From Saprospiraceae bacterium (GTDB lineage Bacteria > Bacteroidota > Bacteroidia > Chitinophagales > Saprospiraceae), in assembly GCA_016710265.1 (NCBI GenBank), contig JADJJL010000001.1, positions 124,001 to 188,000 of the forward strand: DNA of 64,000 nt, given 5' to 3'. Under the pieces are notes generated by a model, which worked only from the letters and a program-made list of their open reading frames with translations, did no database searches and had not been told where the DNA came from. Below are positions 16,755-26,682 of the stretch, one piece after another. How positions within the stretch are numbered: the first letter of the stretch is position 1; every line of letters begins with the position of its first letter. The translations under genes and the position numbers were made by a program.

Positions 16755-17981
16755 TTGGATTTAATACCCAATCACAGCAGCACCGCAGAATCCAATTATT
16801 CCAGAGGCGTGAGTTGGGTGGATTACGACAATGACGGAGATCCTGATTTATTTCTTTGCAATGAAAATAAAACACCCAACAGTTTATTTCGAAATGATGG
16901 CGGTGGAATTTTTACCAAAATATTAATAGCGGGCGATTTATTGGTAGCAGCGGAATCTTCCATGAGTGCCAGTTGGGCAGACGTCAACAACGATGGTTGG
17001 ATGGATGTATTTGTCTGCAACACCAACTCATTTGCTCCTGCAGCCAATGTACTTTATATCAATCAAAAAAACGGTGGATTCCTAGCAGTGAAGGAACCTT
17101 TTTCAAGCGATCTTGGCTGTTCATTTTCTGCTTCATTTTCTGATTATGACAACGATGGTGATGTGGACCTAGCTGTCAGCAATGGATTTTGTACAGGAAA
17201 TATTTTTAATTTTTTATACTTAAATGATGGAAAAGGAAATTTCACAAGGGATCTACAAAGCATCACAGATCTTTCCACGCCCTGCTCCTTTGGATTGGCT
17301 TGGAGTGATCTTGATCGCAATGGGTTTCAAGATCTAGTCATCTCAACTTGCAAAAACAGCAGCCAGGCTCCACTGCCAAAAAATATCATGTTTCAAAATA
17401 TGGGGAATGACAATCACTGGTTGCAATTGTCTCTTAAAGGAACCGAATCCAATGCAGATGCCATTGGTGCGAGGGTCCGTATTTCTACTAAAATCGATGG
17501 GGAAACTGTAATCCAAACCAGAGAAATTAGTACACAGACCGGCTATTGCAGCCAAAATAGTCCTACAGTTCACTTTGGTCTAAAAAAATCCATCAATGTA
17601 GATACGGTTTGGATTGAGTGGCCCTCCGGCATCAAACAAAAATTAAGCGGAATTACCGCAAATCAATTCCTCCAAATTACAGAACCCATGTTTAGTTCGG
17701 TGACCGATCAAAAAAATTCTGATCAAATAACGATCAGCCCAAATCCAGCCAAAGATTTGATTAAAATTCATTTTTCCTCAGATCTAAATTGGAATCATGG
17801 AAAATTTGAATTGATTGATTCAAAAGGTAAAATTGTATATTCTGTTGAAAAAATAAATCTTGGGAATCAAGAATATTTTGAACTAGACACACAAAGTCTG
17901 CAATTAAAACAAGGTAGCTATACATTAAAATTTAGTTCCCCTCAATATCAAGTGTCTAAAAGATTTTTAGTCATTCCATAA
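16755..17981 (+). CDS. FG-GAP/ASPIC-UnbV protein with T9SS sorting domain, 3' part (frameshifted)
   Basis: The remaining 408 residues of the broken protein; the coding frame really begins near 16731. It has four further FG-GAP loops (VDYDNDGDPDLFLCN, ADVNNDGWMDVFVCN, SDYDNDGDVDLAVSN, SDLDRNGFQDLVIS). An ASPIC/UnbV domain follows (NHWLQLSLKG, GARVRIST, VHFGLKK, WIEWPSGIKQ), then a C-terminal type IX secretion domain beginning ISPNPAKDLIKI. The intact protein would be secreted through the outer membrane and anchored on the surface. Proteins of this type are often calcium-bound adhesins or integrin-like propellers. As sequenced, the 3' half lacks its own signal peptide and would not be exported. 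Confidence 0.85.
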   Translation: MDLIPNHSSTAESNYSRGVSWVDYDNDGDPDLFLCNENKTPNSLFRNDGGGIFTKILIAGDLLVAAESSMSASWADVNNDGWMDVFVCNTNSFAPAANVLYINQKNGGFLAVKEPFSSDLGCSFSASFSDYDNDGDVDLAVSNGFCTGNIFNFLYLNDGKGNFTRDLQSITDLSTPCSFGLAWSDLDRNGFQDLVISTCKNSSQAPLPKNIMFQNMGNDNHWLQLSLKGTESNADAIGARVRISTKIDGETVIQTREISTQTGYCSQNSPTVHFGLKKSINVDTVWIEWPSGIKQKLSGITANQFLQITEPMFSSVTDQKNSDQITISPNPAKDLIKIHFSSDLNWNHGKFELIDSKGKIVYSVEKINLGNQEYFELDTQSLQLKQGSYTLKFSSPQYQVSKRFLVIP

Positions 17982-18047
17982 TTTGGATCATAGCTAATTA
18001 AATAAATTCTAAATAAAAATAATTATTAATCAATAAACAAAATCAAT

Positions 18048-18680
18048 ATGAAATCACAAATTGTATTTATCACATTGCTCTTAGGTATATTTGTTCAAAT
18101 TGGCCATTCCCAAAAACAAAAAAATGTCAAACCAAAGAAAACTACTTCTGAACAAGTCAACCTTACTCTCAGCCAATATGGTCAAAGAAAAAACCATGTT
18201 TTGGTTCATTACGCCTCTGGTGGGGGAGACTATTCCCATGCTGGATTTGGACTGGCTCTTGGTAGAAATATTTTAAGAGATCTATCGCTGGGTCTGGGTA
18301 TACAGTATCTTGGGCAAAACAATACTTTCCTTACAAAACCTTCCAGAACGACCTTTCCTTTGAGTGTGGATCTTAAATATCATTTTATCAGAAGTCAATC
18401 CAATAGATACTCCGTTTTGATAGGTATGAGTGCAGGCTATAATTTCGTTCGCCAAAACCCTTATTTCGAACCTATCTCCAATGTGCCAGTATCTGAGAAA
18501 AATGGATTGTATCTCAATCCTTCCGTTGGCTTTAAATGGTACGCCTATCGCAATCTTGGAATTCTATTTGACATTGGTTACCATTACAACAATAGCTCTT
18601 TACGCATCACAGAAACCAATGCTAAAATCAGCAGTCAGGAATATCACAATATTCTGTTTAAGTTTGGAATTTTGTTTTAA
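18048..18680 (+). CDS. Outer-membrane beta-barrel-like protein
   Basis: A 210-residue protein with a signal peptide (hydrophobic 5-20, cleavage near GHSQ), a Lys/Thr-rich linker, then barrel-like strands: GFGLALGRNILRDLSLGLGIQYLG, PLSVDLKYHFI, VLIGMSAGYNFV, LNPSVGFKWYAYRNLGILFDIGYHY, ending HNILFKFGILF. The terminal aromatic Phe and overall pattern match small OmpA/OmpW-like barrels. No peptidoglycan-binding domain. It follows the broken FG-GAP gene by 66 bases. The exact family is not recognised. Confidence 0.75.
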   Translation: MKSQIVFITLLLGIFVQIGHSQKQKNVKPKKTTSEQVNLTLSQYGQRKNHVLVHYASGGGDYSHAGFGLALGRNILRDLSLGLGIQYLGQNNTFLTKPSRTTFPLSVDLKYHFIRSQSNRYSVLIGMSAGYNFVRQNPYFEPISNVPVSEKNGLYLNPSVGFKWYAYRNLGILFDIGYHYNNSSLRITETNAKISSQEYHNILFKFGILF

Positions 18681-18745
18681 ATCATTTACTTAGCACAATT
18701 GGTCTTTTAAGTAACTCTTTATGATCCTTGCAGTAAAATAATCTA

Positions 18746-19504
18746 ACCACAAAGGACACAAAGAAATTTACACAAAGTTCACCAAGTATATTATATAAAA
18801 AAATAAATTTATTGCCTTTTGGTTCCAAACTTGTGTCCCTTGTACTTCCATTTGTGTACCTAGTGGTAAAAATAATCTAACCGCAAAGGACGCAAAGGTT
18901 TACACAAAGTTCACTAAGAATATTATATAAAAAATTTATTGCCTTTTGATTCCAAACTTGTGTCCCTTGTGCTTCCCTTTGTGTACCTAGTGGTAAAAAT
19001 AACCTAACCACAAAGGACACAAAGAAATTTACACAAAGTTCACCAAGTATATTATATAAAAAAATAAATTTATTGCCTTTTGGTTCCAAACTTGTGTCCC
19101 TTGTACTTCCATTTGTGTACCTAGTGGTAAAAATAATCAAACCGCAAAGGACGCAAAGATTTACACAAAGTTCACAAAGAATATTTTAAAGAAATTAAAT
19201 TTTATTTGAAATGCTAAACTTGTATCCCTTATGTAACCTATTGTATTCCTAGTGATAATAAAAACTAACCGCAAAGGACACAAAGTTCACTAAGAATATT
19301 ATATAAAAAAATAAATTTATTGCCTTTTGGTTCCAAACTTGTGTCCCTTGTACTTCCATTTGTGTACCTAGTGGTAAAAATAATCTAACCGCAAAGAACG
19401 CAAAGGTTTACACAAAGTTCACAAAGAATATTTTAAAGAAATTAAATTTTGCTTTGAAATGCAAAACTTGTGTCCTTTGTGTAAGCCTTTGTGTTCCTAG
19501 TGGT
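18746..19504. repeat. Array of six ~120-134-bp fold-back repeats
   Basis: Units start at about 18746, 18880, 19007, 19141, 19268 and 19388. They show the same arms as the array at 13605: ACC(A/G)CAAAGGAC(A/G)CAAAG at the left and TTTGTGTACCTAGTGGT at the right. Units 1 and 3 are nearly identical to each other, and two alternating subtypes (with ATTGCCTTTTGGTTCC or with TTTTAAAGAAATTAAATTTT in the middle) suggest growth by unequal exchange. Any open frame here merely translates the repeats. Confidence 0.85.
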
Positions 19505-19533
19505 AAAAAAACCAACCACAAAAGAACTGTTGT

Positions 19534-21204
19534 TTATTTAATAACCGAAAATTTTCCGTGTTGTAAATTCTGTAAAGATTTAATTTGGATCAAGTAGGTA
19601 CCTACATCCATGGAATTTACATTGAGATCAAATTTGTTCTCTCCATAAATCAATCTTAATTTATTTGACAGAATTTGTTTTCCGGATAGATCATAGACGC
19701 TTAGGATTGCATCGCCAGATTTCGCAGCTCTCCAACTAATGTTCAATTGATCGCTGGCTGGATTGGGGTAGATTAAAATTTCTGATCCGTCTGCCTCCAG
19801 GTCTTTGTTAGCCACTAATTGATAAGTAGTGAATGGACTAACAAACAATTTTTGTGAAGTCAAACTGGTATTGACGATGAGTTCGTTGTTTTCGTTGTAC
19901 AATCTGGCTGTGCCATTGACGCTGGTATGACGGTTGTTGACGTTTAATTTATAACAGGTATTTTCTGCTAAATCAAGATCAAATACTTTGACCGTATTGT
20001 CGGCAAAAGGCCCACCGCGCAAAATGACTTTACCAGATGCATCCGTCACATCAAATACAAGCAAGTCCGGTTTAGAAATGGGTTTAATTTCTAGTCTTGC
20101 TTTGGTAGTGGTCACTGGAGGTGGGTCAAAATTGACCTGGAAAGTTTTTGGTTCTTGTAATTGAATACCATTTATTTCAATAATTTTTACGTCAATTGCA
20201 TTTTCTGTTGATTTTAAAAATGGAACTTCCACTTGAGACAAAGTAACTGTCGCTTCCTGAAGATAATTTAAGTTCCCCGTCCAACTGTGGTTGGAAACTG
20301 TACCACCATTGACGGAATATTCAAATTTTGCAGAAGTCAACAATTCTTCACCCTGGTTTAAAAAACTAATTCTAGGGCTGGTGCTGGTTCCGCACAATAC
20401 ATTCGTAGTGGCATCCACACCGGGAGTACCGCTTCTATAAATTAAATCTGCAGCAACTGTTTTTGGAAATTCAACTATTCCAGTTTCAGCTTGTAGTACT
20501 TCTTTGGTGGTTTCATTTTGAATATAAGCTGCTACTTCCAGATTTCTAAAATCGTAAAGTTTGTCAAATTTGTAATTAAACTCAAATGATTGGGATTCTC
20601 CTGTAGTGACCAGATTGGCTATGGAGGTTCCTCCTGTACCCGGTAAAAATTTCTTTGCCACATGATGAAATTCCCTCTCTCCATTGTTGCCGGGTGCCGT
20701 TGTAAATCGAATAATTTTTTCCAAGACCACCACTCTTAATACAGGACGGCCTACCAAATTTCCGGTGAGCTTCACATCCACCTTAACATCGAGCTCTGTA
20801 ATATTAGGATTTAATTGGGTCTCTACTTTTAATTCATAGGGAGAGCCTAAAGCAGCTGCAGCGGCAATATTATCATCATTGACTTCAATGGAAGGAGTCA
20901 CCTTGGCAATCACACCATTCATTCTCGAACCTGGCACCGCATTGATACCGTAATAATTGACACGTGCTTGCACTTCTCCCGGATTGTCTTTGTTCATGGG
21001 ATCATATCCCGGCCAGCTGACCTGGTGGGTCACCCTGACCAATTTGTCGCTGTTTCTTTCAAGTATGGGATGAAGATTAGGATTGACGCTGGCACAAGGT
21101 CCACAAGAGGCTTGGGTAAAATGCTCATAAAGGACTTTTCTTGGAGATTGCGCCATACCAATAAGGCAAATCATTAATAGGGAAATGGTAAGAATTGGTT
21201 TCAT
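19534..21204 (-). CDS. Omp28-like secreted protein with thioredoxin-like domain and T9SS tail
   Basis: A 556-residue protein with a signal peptide (MKPILTISLLMICLIGMAQ). The N-terminal domain (about 20-230) resembles Omp28/thioredoxin-like proteins, with LYEHFTQASCGPCASVNP carrying a CxxC pair (a redox motif). A middle region of beta-sandwich character follows. The protein ends with a type IX secretion domain (ILIYPNPASDQLNISWR ... TYLIQIKS). In Porphyromonas the homologue is a surface adhesin. The CxxC suggests a disulfide or thiol role outside the cell, but that is inference. It is transcribed alone and is flanked downstream by the fold-back repeat array. Confidence 0.85.
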   Translation of the reverse strand: MKPILTISLLMICLIGMAQSPRKVLYEHFTQASCGPCASVNPNLHPILERNSDKLVRVTHQVSWPGYDPMNKDNPGEVQARVNYYGINAVPGSRMNGVIAKVTPSIEVNDDNIAAAAALGSPYELKVETQLNPNITELDVKVDVKLTGNLVGRPVLRVVVLEKIIRFTTAPGNNGEREFHHVAKKFLPGTGGTSIANLVTTGESQSFEFNYKFDKLYDFRNLEVAAYIQNETTKEVLQAETGIVEFPKTVAADLIYRSGTPGVDATTNVLCGTSTSPRISFLNQGEELLTSAKFEYSVNGGTVSNHSWTGNLNYLQEATVTLSQVEVPFLKSTENAIDVKIIEINGIQLQEPKTFQVNFDPPPVTTTKARLEIKPISKPDLLVFDVTDASGKVILRGGPFADNTVKVFDLDLAENTCYKLNVNNRHTSVNGTARLYNENNELIVNTSLTSQKLFVSPFTTYQLVANKDLEADGSEILIYPNPASDQLNISWRAAKSGDAILSVYDLSGKQILSNKLRLIYGENKFDLNVNSMDVGTYLIQIKSLQNLQHGKFSVIK

Positions 21205-21305
21205 GTCAATGTTTTTTGTTCTAAAATTGGGGATAAAGATATAAATAATCTGTTAAATAACATCTCAATTGGAAATACCTTAGAAGAAGTATTTTGAGGT
21301 AAGAT

Positions 21306-21313
21306 ACATTTGC
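21306..21313 (+). promoter_or_regulatory. Putative -7 box for the EamA transporter
   Basis: TACATTTG matches TAnnTTTG and lies 15 bases before the ATG at 21329. The -33 element is unclear. Confidence 0.4.
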
Positions 21314-21328
21314 AACTTATACAAATTT

Positions 21329-22237
21329 ATGATTCATAAAAAGCCGGATCTCCGGGATTGGTCACTTCTTATTATACTGACCATCATATGGGGTTTTAGT
21401 TATTATTTCATCAAGCACAGCCTGACCGATTTTAATCCAAGCCAAATTTCAGGATTGAGAATGCTGTTTAGCGCCATCGCTCTGACTCCTTTCCTCTATG
21501 CTTCCTATAAAATAATCCCGCTCAATAAATGGCCTCTAATCATGTTTGTTGGCTTTTTGGGATCATTTTTGCCTGCATTTATGTATCCCTGGGCTCAACA
21601 AAAAATCAGTAGTTCGTTGGCGGGAATCATCAATGCATTCACTCCTATTTGTACTTATGCCATAGGAATCTTGATCTTTCAGGTGAAAAGTGAAAAAATG
21701 AAAGTCATGGGATCTCTGATTGCTTTTGCCGGAGCCATCGTTTTGATCGCTTTCAAACCCGGAGCAGAATTTCGTGCCGAAGCATTGTATTTATTGGTTG
21801 CGTTTATGGTTCCATTTCTCTATGGTCTGAATGGCAATATGATTAAATCCAAACTGTCAGATTTTTCAGGTCTTCAAATGACCGCTACCATGTATATCTC
21901 ACTGCTTATTTTCAGTATTCCTCTCTGTTTTTATACCGGAGCATTTCAACAAATTCCAATTTCATTGGCCAAAGGAAATGCATTTTACCATTTGTTGGCT
22001 TTAAGTGTATTGGGTTCTGCTTTGGCCATGGCCTTATTTAATATATTGATCAAACGCGTACATGTATTGTTTGCAGCCAGTGTGACCTATCTTATGCCCT
22101 TGGTGTCCATCGTGGTGGGATGGTTGGATGGTGAAAAAATTGGATGGAACGACATCCTTGGATTTTCATTTATTTTGGTGGGCGTTTTGATTATGAATGG
22201 AGTGATGAAGAATAAGGAAATTGAAAAACCGCAGTAA
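21329..22237 (+). CDS. EamA/DMT family transporter
   Basis: A 302-residue inner-membrane protein with ten hydrophobic segments in two EamA repeats (about 13-140 and 150-290). The first helix carries the family-typical TIIWGFSYYFIK, and helix 3-4 reads FLPAFMYPWAQQKISSSLAGIINAFTP. These drug/metabolite transporters usually export amino acids or other small metabolites; the substrate cannot be read from the sequence. It is a single gene divergent from the Omp28-like gene. The tail is short and charged. Confidence 0.9.
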   Translation: MIHKKPDLRDWSLLIILTIIWGFSYYFIKHSLTDFNPSQISGLRMLFSAIALTPFLYASYKIIPLNKWPLIMFVGFLGSFLPAFMYPWAQQKISSSLAGIINAFTPICTYAIGILIFQVKSEKMKVMGSLIAFAGAIVLIAFKPGAEFRAEALYLLVAFMVPFLYGLNGNMIKSKLSDFSGLQMTATMYISLLIFSIPLCFYTGAFQQIPISLAKGNAFYHLLALSVLGSALAMALFNILIKRVHVLFAASVTYLMPLVSIVVGWLDGEKIGWNDILGFSFILVGVLIMNGVMKNKEIEKPQ

Positions 22238-22267
22238 CAATCTTAATAAAAGTAAGAAAACGATCTC

Positions 22268-23638
22268 TTATCTTTTGATCATCTTGTAATAAACCGTTCC
22301 AATAATTTGATCAATTGCAATTAAATAATACCCTGGATATAAAAAAGACAAATCCATATCTTGCGTGAGATTACCACGCAACAATAATTTTCCTTGCATT
22401 TGGTAAATTTTAAAATTGCGATCTAGCTGATCTAAATCCAAAATTTTTAAGTGATCCTTGACAGGATTTACAAATGGAATTAAATCATTTTTAACCGGCG
22501 GTTTGGGCTTGGGTGGAATCAAGTCAGACATTTGTAACATAAACATAAAACCAGAAGGGAAGGCATCCATGACATTGGTTGTACCAATTAGTGTCAATTT
22601 CTTTTGTTTATTTATAATGGCATCCGAAAAAGAATTTCCACCACGGAGAGGTTCGAAAAAACGATTCCAAATAAATTTTCCACTCGAGTTCATTAAGAAA
22701 ACAATTGCTTTTGAACTGAATGATATTGATTTTTGCCCCTCCTCTGCAGTTAAAATCAAATGTTCCTCACCTAAAAAATACATCCCTGAAAACCAAGAGT
22801 AATAAAGTTCTCCTAAATCCGGAAAAACGGTAGGTAAAAGTTTAAACCAGCTGGTATCCAAATCCAAATTGAGTCGACTAACAAATCCCCGAAGTGCGGG
22901 CCCAACCATCTTACTTCCTGTTATATAAGCAAAACCATTAGGATCTGTTGCTATGCGGTTATAGCCTTCCAAATATTCAGACAACTTCCTTTCTTTAAGC
23001 AATTGAAATTGATCATCAAATTGAAGAATTCTTTTCTCTCCGGATGCATGATGTTTCATGATTAAATGAAAACCATTTTCCCAAATCACAGAGCTGGGTG
23101 AAACCCAAATAGAGTATTTCTCATTGAATGTATACACCAATTCAGAATTCAAACTTTCCTGATGAACTCTATAAATCCAGGAGGAAGCAGTTGTTTGATC
23201 CAATGGCCAAATGTTAAAATAGGCATAGTCGTCCGTAGAGAATAGAAATTCACTTTCTACTTTCATACCCATTTTGTCCATCCAATTGAATGCCACTCTT
23301 CCCTTTTGATTTTTCAAAGAGAGTACATGGACATTTTCTAACTTGTCTTTAAGCAATACACTATCCTGCCGATACACAGAAACGAAATCTATGTATCTAA
23401 AATGATAAAAAATCACTTCTGATTTTGTCTTCCGGTCAAAATTCATGACTCGGATTTTAAATCCTTCGTGGTCATCCAACACCAATAACCAATGATTGCT
23501 ATCGTAAGGAAATATTTTTTCACCCCATGTACCCTCTGCTTTGTCCACAAAAAGCCAATCCAATTTTTGGCCAATAAGCTGTCCAAAAATGCATTTAAAA
23601 AATAGAAAAACTATAAAAAATTTGCTTAAGCGATTCAA
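22268..23638 (-). CDS. Secreted protein with T9SS sorting domain, propeller-like body
   Basis: A 456-residue protein with an N-terminal hydrophobic signal (residues 6-18) ending at GQLIGQ, then repeated strand-rich segments with W/D pairs suggestive of a beta-propeller, and a C-terminal sorting domain (PFVNPVKDHLKIL ... YLIAIDQIIGTVYYKMIKR). The mature N-terminus (GQKLDWLFVDKAEG) resembles that of the protein at 28264 (SQKVEWVDFFEGG), so they look like distant paralogues. The start is a TTG with no in-frame ATG nearby. Function unknown; surface exposure is inferred from the sorting domain. Confidence 0.8.
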   Translation of the reverse strand: MNRLSKFFIVFLFFKCIFGQLIGQKLDWLFVDKAEGTWGEKIFPYDSNHWLLVLDDHEGFKIRVMNFDRKTKSEVIFYHFRYIDFVSVYRQDSVLLKDKLENVHVLSLKNQKGRVAFNWMDKMGMKVESEFLFSTDDYAYFNIWPLDQTTASSWIYRVHQESLNSELVYTFNEKYSIWVSPSSVIWENGFHLIMKHHASGEKRILQFDDQFQLLKERKLSEYLEGYNRIATDPNGFAYITGSKMVGPALRGFVSRLNLDLDTSWFKLLPTVFPDLGELYYSWFSGMYFLGEEHLILTAEEGQKSISFSSKAIVFLMNSSGKFIWNRFFEPLRGGNSFSDAIINKQKKLTLIGTTNVMDAFPSGFMFMLQMSDLIPPKPKPPVKNDLIPFVNPVKDHLKILDLDQLDRNFKIYQMQGKLLLRGNLTQDMDLSFLYPGYYLIAIDQIIGTVYYKMIKR

Positions 23639-23746
23639 AATGGGTCAATTAGGAATTTAATACCATATCAAAAATAGTACTTTCTTATTAAACGATCCAA
23701 AATTAAAAATGCAGATTAGGTTTGACAAATAAAAATATTTTCTCCA

Positions 23747-26434
23747 TTACATTTTCACCAATCTATACCATTGTAAAACGCCGGACAGTTGATCTTGGAT
23801 GCTCATGAAATAAATACCTGGTGAAAAAGATCCAAGGTCCAAAGTACCAGAACCACTAGAAAGTAATTCAGAAGGAAAATTGAGAGGAATACCATTTAGA
23901 TGAAAAAAATCTAACTGATACTTTCTTCCTTCATGGTCATCCATTCTCCAATGTAAATACTGGCCGGTAGGATTTGGGTAAAAATAAATACGATCATTTT
24001 CCAATTCATTCACAGCGGTCATTCCTTCGTTTTCCAATTCTATGCATTGGACAATTTTACAGTTTTTACAATCCTGGATACTCACACAATAAGTTCCAGC
24101 CTGGAGATTGATTAAATTTCTAGTAGTATCAGTTGTATTCCACAGATATTGATAAGGAGGACATCCTCCTGATACATTCAATGTAATAGATCCGTTGTTT
24201 TTGTTAAGCTGACTTTTTACAACAGAAAATTGAGTTGTTATTTCTGGATTTTCTTTGACTTCGTACGGACCTATATTTATTTTTCTTCCGGTTTCCGTGG
24301 TTAGCTCTCCTGAATAAATACCTGCTTTAAGATTTTTTTGAATTCTGCCGGTATCTATTAATCCGGACCATTCAAACAAGAACATTGGAGTCCCTCCTGT
24401 TGCTGTTAATTCGATCTGTCCAGTTGAATCGCCAAAACAATCATTGTGTAAAATACTTTCAGTCAAGCTCGGTAAACTGGACACCAAATTGACATTTTTA
24501 CAAACTGCTTTTTCTTCACAAAGATTTTTAGCACGAAGACAAATCTGATACACTCCTGCCTGATTGTATAATTTCACAGGACTGGTCTCGATACTTTTGT
24601 TTCCATCACCAAAATCCCATTCATAATTATTTGCATTTTTGGAACTGTTGCTTAAAGTAACTTGATCAAAATAAGTTTGAATATCAAATGCGGCTTCCAC
24701 ATTCTTTGAATTTGGCCCATGGTCAATATTTATAACTGCACCCGGAGATAGATTATAATAAGAACCGCTCGCACTAGATTTTAATTTAACCGCTCTCACC
24801 ATGTAATCTGTCAAGCCAGCAGGATAACAGCTATCTAAATAAAATGTCTGAGTAATGGCTGAAGAAGTCAACAGTTGGTATGAAGAATCAGAAACAGATT
24901 TGCGGTAGATAAAATATGCAGCCGATGAATCCGGATCATCCCAGGATAGATTTAAAATTCCCTGTGCTTGATTTGCTTGCAAATTTTGCATCGGCTTCAT
25001 CATGTGCATACGCAAAGTTGGATCTCCCATCAGTCCGATGTGTACATATTTACCATAAGCACCTTGGCTAAAAAGATTTTGATTGTTCATGGTCAGTTGG
25101 GTGGAATAACCAATGTGATCTCCCATCGCCATGTGATGCACATACCAATTGGGACGTGCTCCCCAGGTACTGGCCAGAATAGTCCTTGAAGCAATGGCTC
25201 CTCTTAGAAAATTATTTGGAAAATCCCAATCACCAAAATACGAACCAAACAACATGGTAAAGATGGTTTGCAAAGAATCATTTACAAAATTGGTGGTAGA
25301 TGAAATATCCGAAGCGCTTTCAGGTCCTCCGCCGCCGCAACCATAAGACCACATATAAGATTGATTGCTGAGTGTAGATCGGTAAGGAAGGTCTTTGACT
25401 TGTGAATGCCCAAACATGGCTACATAATTTTTCCATCCTGTTTGACCCAAGCCTTCTGCATCATTAAAATTATTATCTATCAATGCACGCTCCACAGCTG
25501 ATATTTGACCAATCTTCCATAAATGGTTTTTGATGAGATATCTGCGCAACAACATTTCTTCTCCTTCCGGAAATTTACCCATATTGGAAAAATCAACCCT
25601 TCCAACCTGCAAACTGACTTCACCAGGAAAAATACGATTGTCAAATTTTCCATCCCTTGGAAAGTTGTCGTTGCGGCTACTTGGCGCATTAATACTGACA
25701 ATGGAATCTGTCCAAATCCCAGTCAATTCTCCGTAATATCCATCACAAGGCCAAGCTCCTTTGTGATCATTGTTGTGCCCATCAGGTGCAGTATCTCCAG
25801 CGTACGGCACTGGAATTCTTCCAAATAAGAAAACGGTTTGATGCACATCGGGATGTGCCAGAGCCCAATTTTTAATTTTTGATTTAACAGTAGTGACCGA
25901 ATCTGTTCTTTTAACAGATATTATATACGGAATCCATCCATCGGATTCCACATCCTTCATCCACTGATTAATTTCAACTGACAGATTCAACGCAAAACTG
26001 TCGTCAACCACTATCAGGCAGCTTCCTCTGTGATGAATAGGGGCAAGTTTGATACCTGAGTAAATATACCCACTACCAGGTCTAACACCTTCTACAGGAT
26101 TGTTGTTGGGAAGAATTTTTAAAATGCGGTAGTCATGTGCTTTTCCAATTAAGACATTGCTATCGATCCATTCCGTTGCATCCATACTCAACACAGCTAA
26201 ACTATCGCCCCAGACTTGTACATCCTTCTCTTTCCTATAAACACGATATCCCAAATTGCTGGTGTCTTTAAGCCATTTCAATTTTATAGTTGTTGGGTTT
26301 TCTTGAACTTGCGCTTCAATAATCACCGATTGTTTTGCGTCGTGAATGTTTTGAGCTATTAAGCCAATATGATACGAACAACAAATAATAAAAATTGCAA
26401 AATGTTGGTAGTAGTTGGTTTTGGTAAAATGCAT
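23747..26434 (-). CDS. Gingipain-like (C25 fold) secreted protein with PKD domain and T9SS tail; catalytic residues apparently lost
   Basis: An 895-residue secreted protein. A signal region (about 8-28) precedes a fibronectin-like segment (about 38-105). Residues about 130-480 resemble peptidase C25: LIVVDDSFA, VFLFGRIPVPYAG, DGHNNDHKGAWPCDGYYGEL. Where gingipains have the catalytic YGHG and ACVNG, this protein reads YGCGGGG and LFGSYFGDWD, so the His/Cys dyad appears absent. A PKD domain (WDFGDGNKSIETSP) follows, then two SprB-like glycine-rich repeats (TGGTPMFLFEWSG, SGGCPPYQYLWN) and a sorting domain (YFYPNPTGQYLHWR). It could be a binding protein or a non-proteolytic surface scaffold. The alignment is by eye. 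Confidence 0.75.
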   Translation of the reverse strand: MHFTKTNYYQHFAIFIICCSYHIGLIAQNIHDAKQSVIIEAQVQENPTTIKLKWLKDTSNLGYRVYRKEKDVQVWGDSLAVLSMDATEWIDSNVLIGKAHDYRILKILPNNNPVEGVRPGSGYIYSGIKLAPIHHRGSCLIVVDDSFALNLSVEINQWMKDVESDGWIPYIISVKRTDSVTTVKSKIKNWALAHPDVHQTVFLFGRIPVPYAGDTAPDGHNNDHKGAWPCDGYYGELTGIWTDSIVSINAPSSRNDNFPRDGKFDNRIFPGEVSLQVGRVDFSNMGKFPEGEEMLLRRYLIKNHLWKIGQISAVERALIDNNFNDAEGLGQTGWKNYVAMFGHSQVKDLPYRSTLSNQSYMWSYGCGGGGPESASDISSTTNFVNDSLQTIFTMLFGSYFGDWDFPNNFLRGAIASRTILASTWGARPNWYVHHMAMGDHIGYSTQLTMNNQNLFSQGAYGKYVHIGLMGDPTLRMHMMKPMQNLQANQAQGILNLSWDDPDSSAAYFIYRKSVSDSSYQLLTSSAITQTFYLDSCYPAGLTDYMVRAVKLKSSASGSYYNLSPGAVINIDHGPNSKNVEAAFDIQTYFDQVTLSNSSKNANNYEWDFGDGNKSIETSPVKLYNQAGVYQICLRAKNLCEEKAVCKNVNLVSSLPSLTESILHNDCFGDSTGQIELTATGGTPMFLFEWSGLIDTGRIQKNLKAGIYSGELTTETGRKINIGPYEVKENPEITTQFSVVKSQLNKNNGSITLNVSGGCPPYQYLWNTTDTTRNLINLQAGTYCVSIQDCKNCKIVQCIELENEGMTAVNELENDRIYFYPNPTGQYLHWRMDDHEGRKYQLDFFHLNGIPLNFPSELLSSGSGTLDLGSFSPGIYFMSIQDQLSGVLQWYRLVKM

Positions 26435-26642
26435 GGGAATCTGATTTATTTTAGTAAAATGTGATGAAGCCGTTGGATACCTATCCTTATTAAAATTATA
26501 TGCCTATTTGACTCATAAAGTGAAATTTTGTTGCATGCCATTCAAAATTTGAATAAGAAATTTTTCTGAGATCTAAGTAAACAAGCTAAATTTATGCAAG
26601 ATAAGCAACGGACGAATATAATTTTCAAACGATTCTATATAA

Positions 26643-26650
26643 TATTTTTG
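26643..26650 (+). promoter_or_regulatory. Putative -7 box for the glycosyltransferase gene
   Basis: TATTTTTG matches TAnnTTTG. Transcription would begin near 26654-26657, at or past the TTG at 26653, which argues for the ATG at 26683 as the start. Confidence 0.4.
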
Positions 26651-26682
26651 CTTTGAAGAAAATAATACAACATTTGAATTCA

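Noticed and set aside
18877..19140. 87-codon minus-strand open frame with Val/Leu/Phe-rich protein
   Set aside because: It translates two fold-back repeat units, and its sequence repeats internally with the same period. Not a gene.
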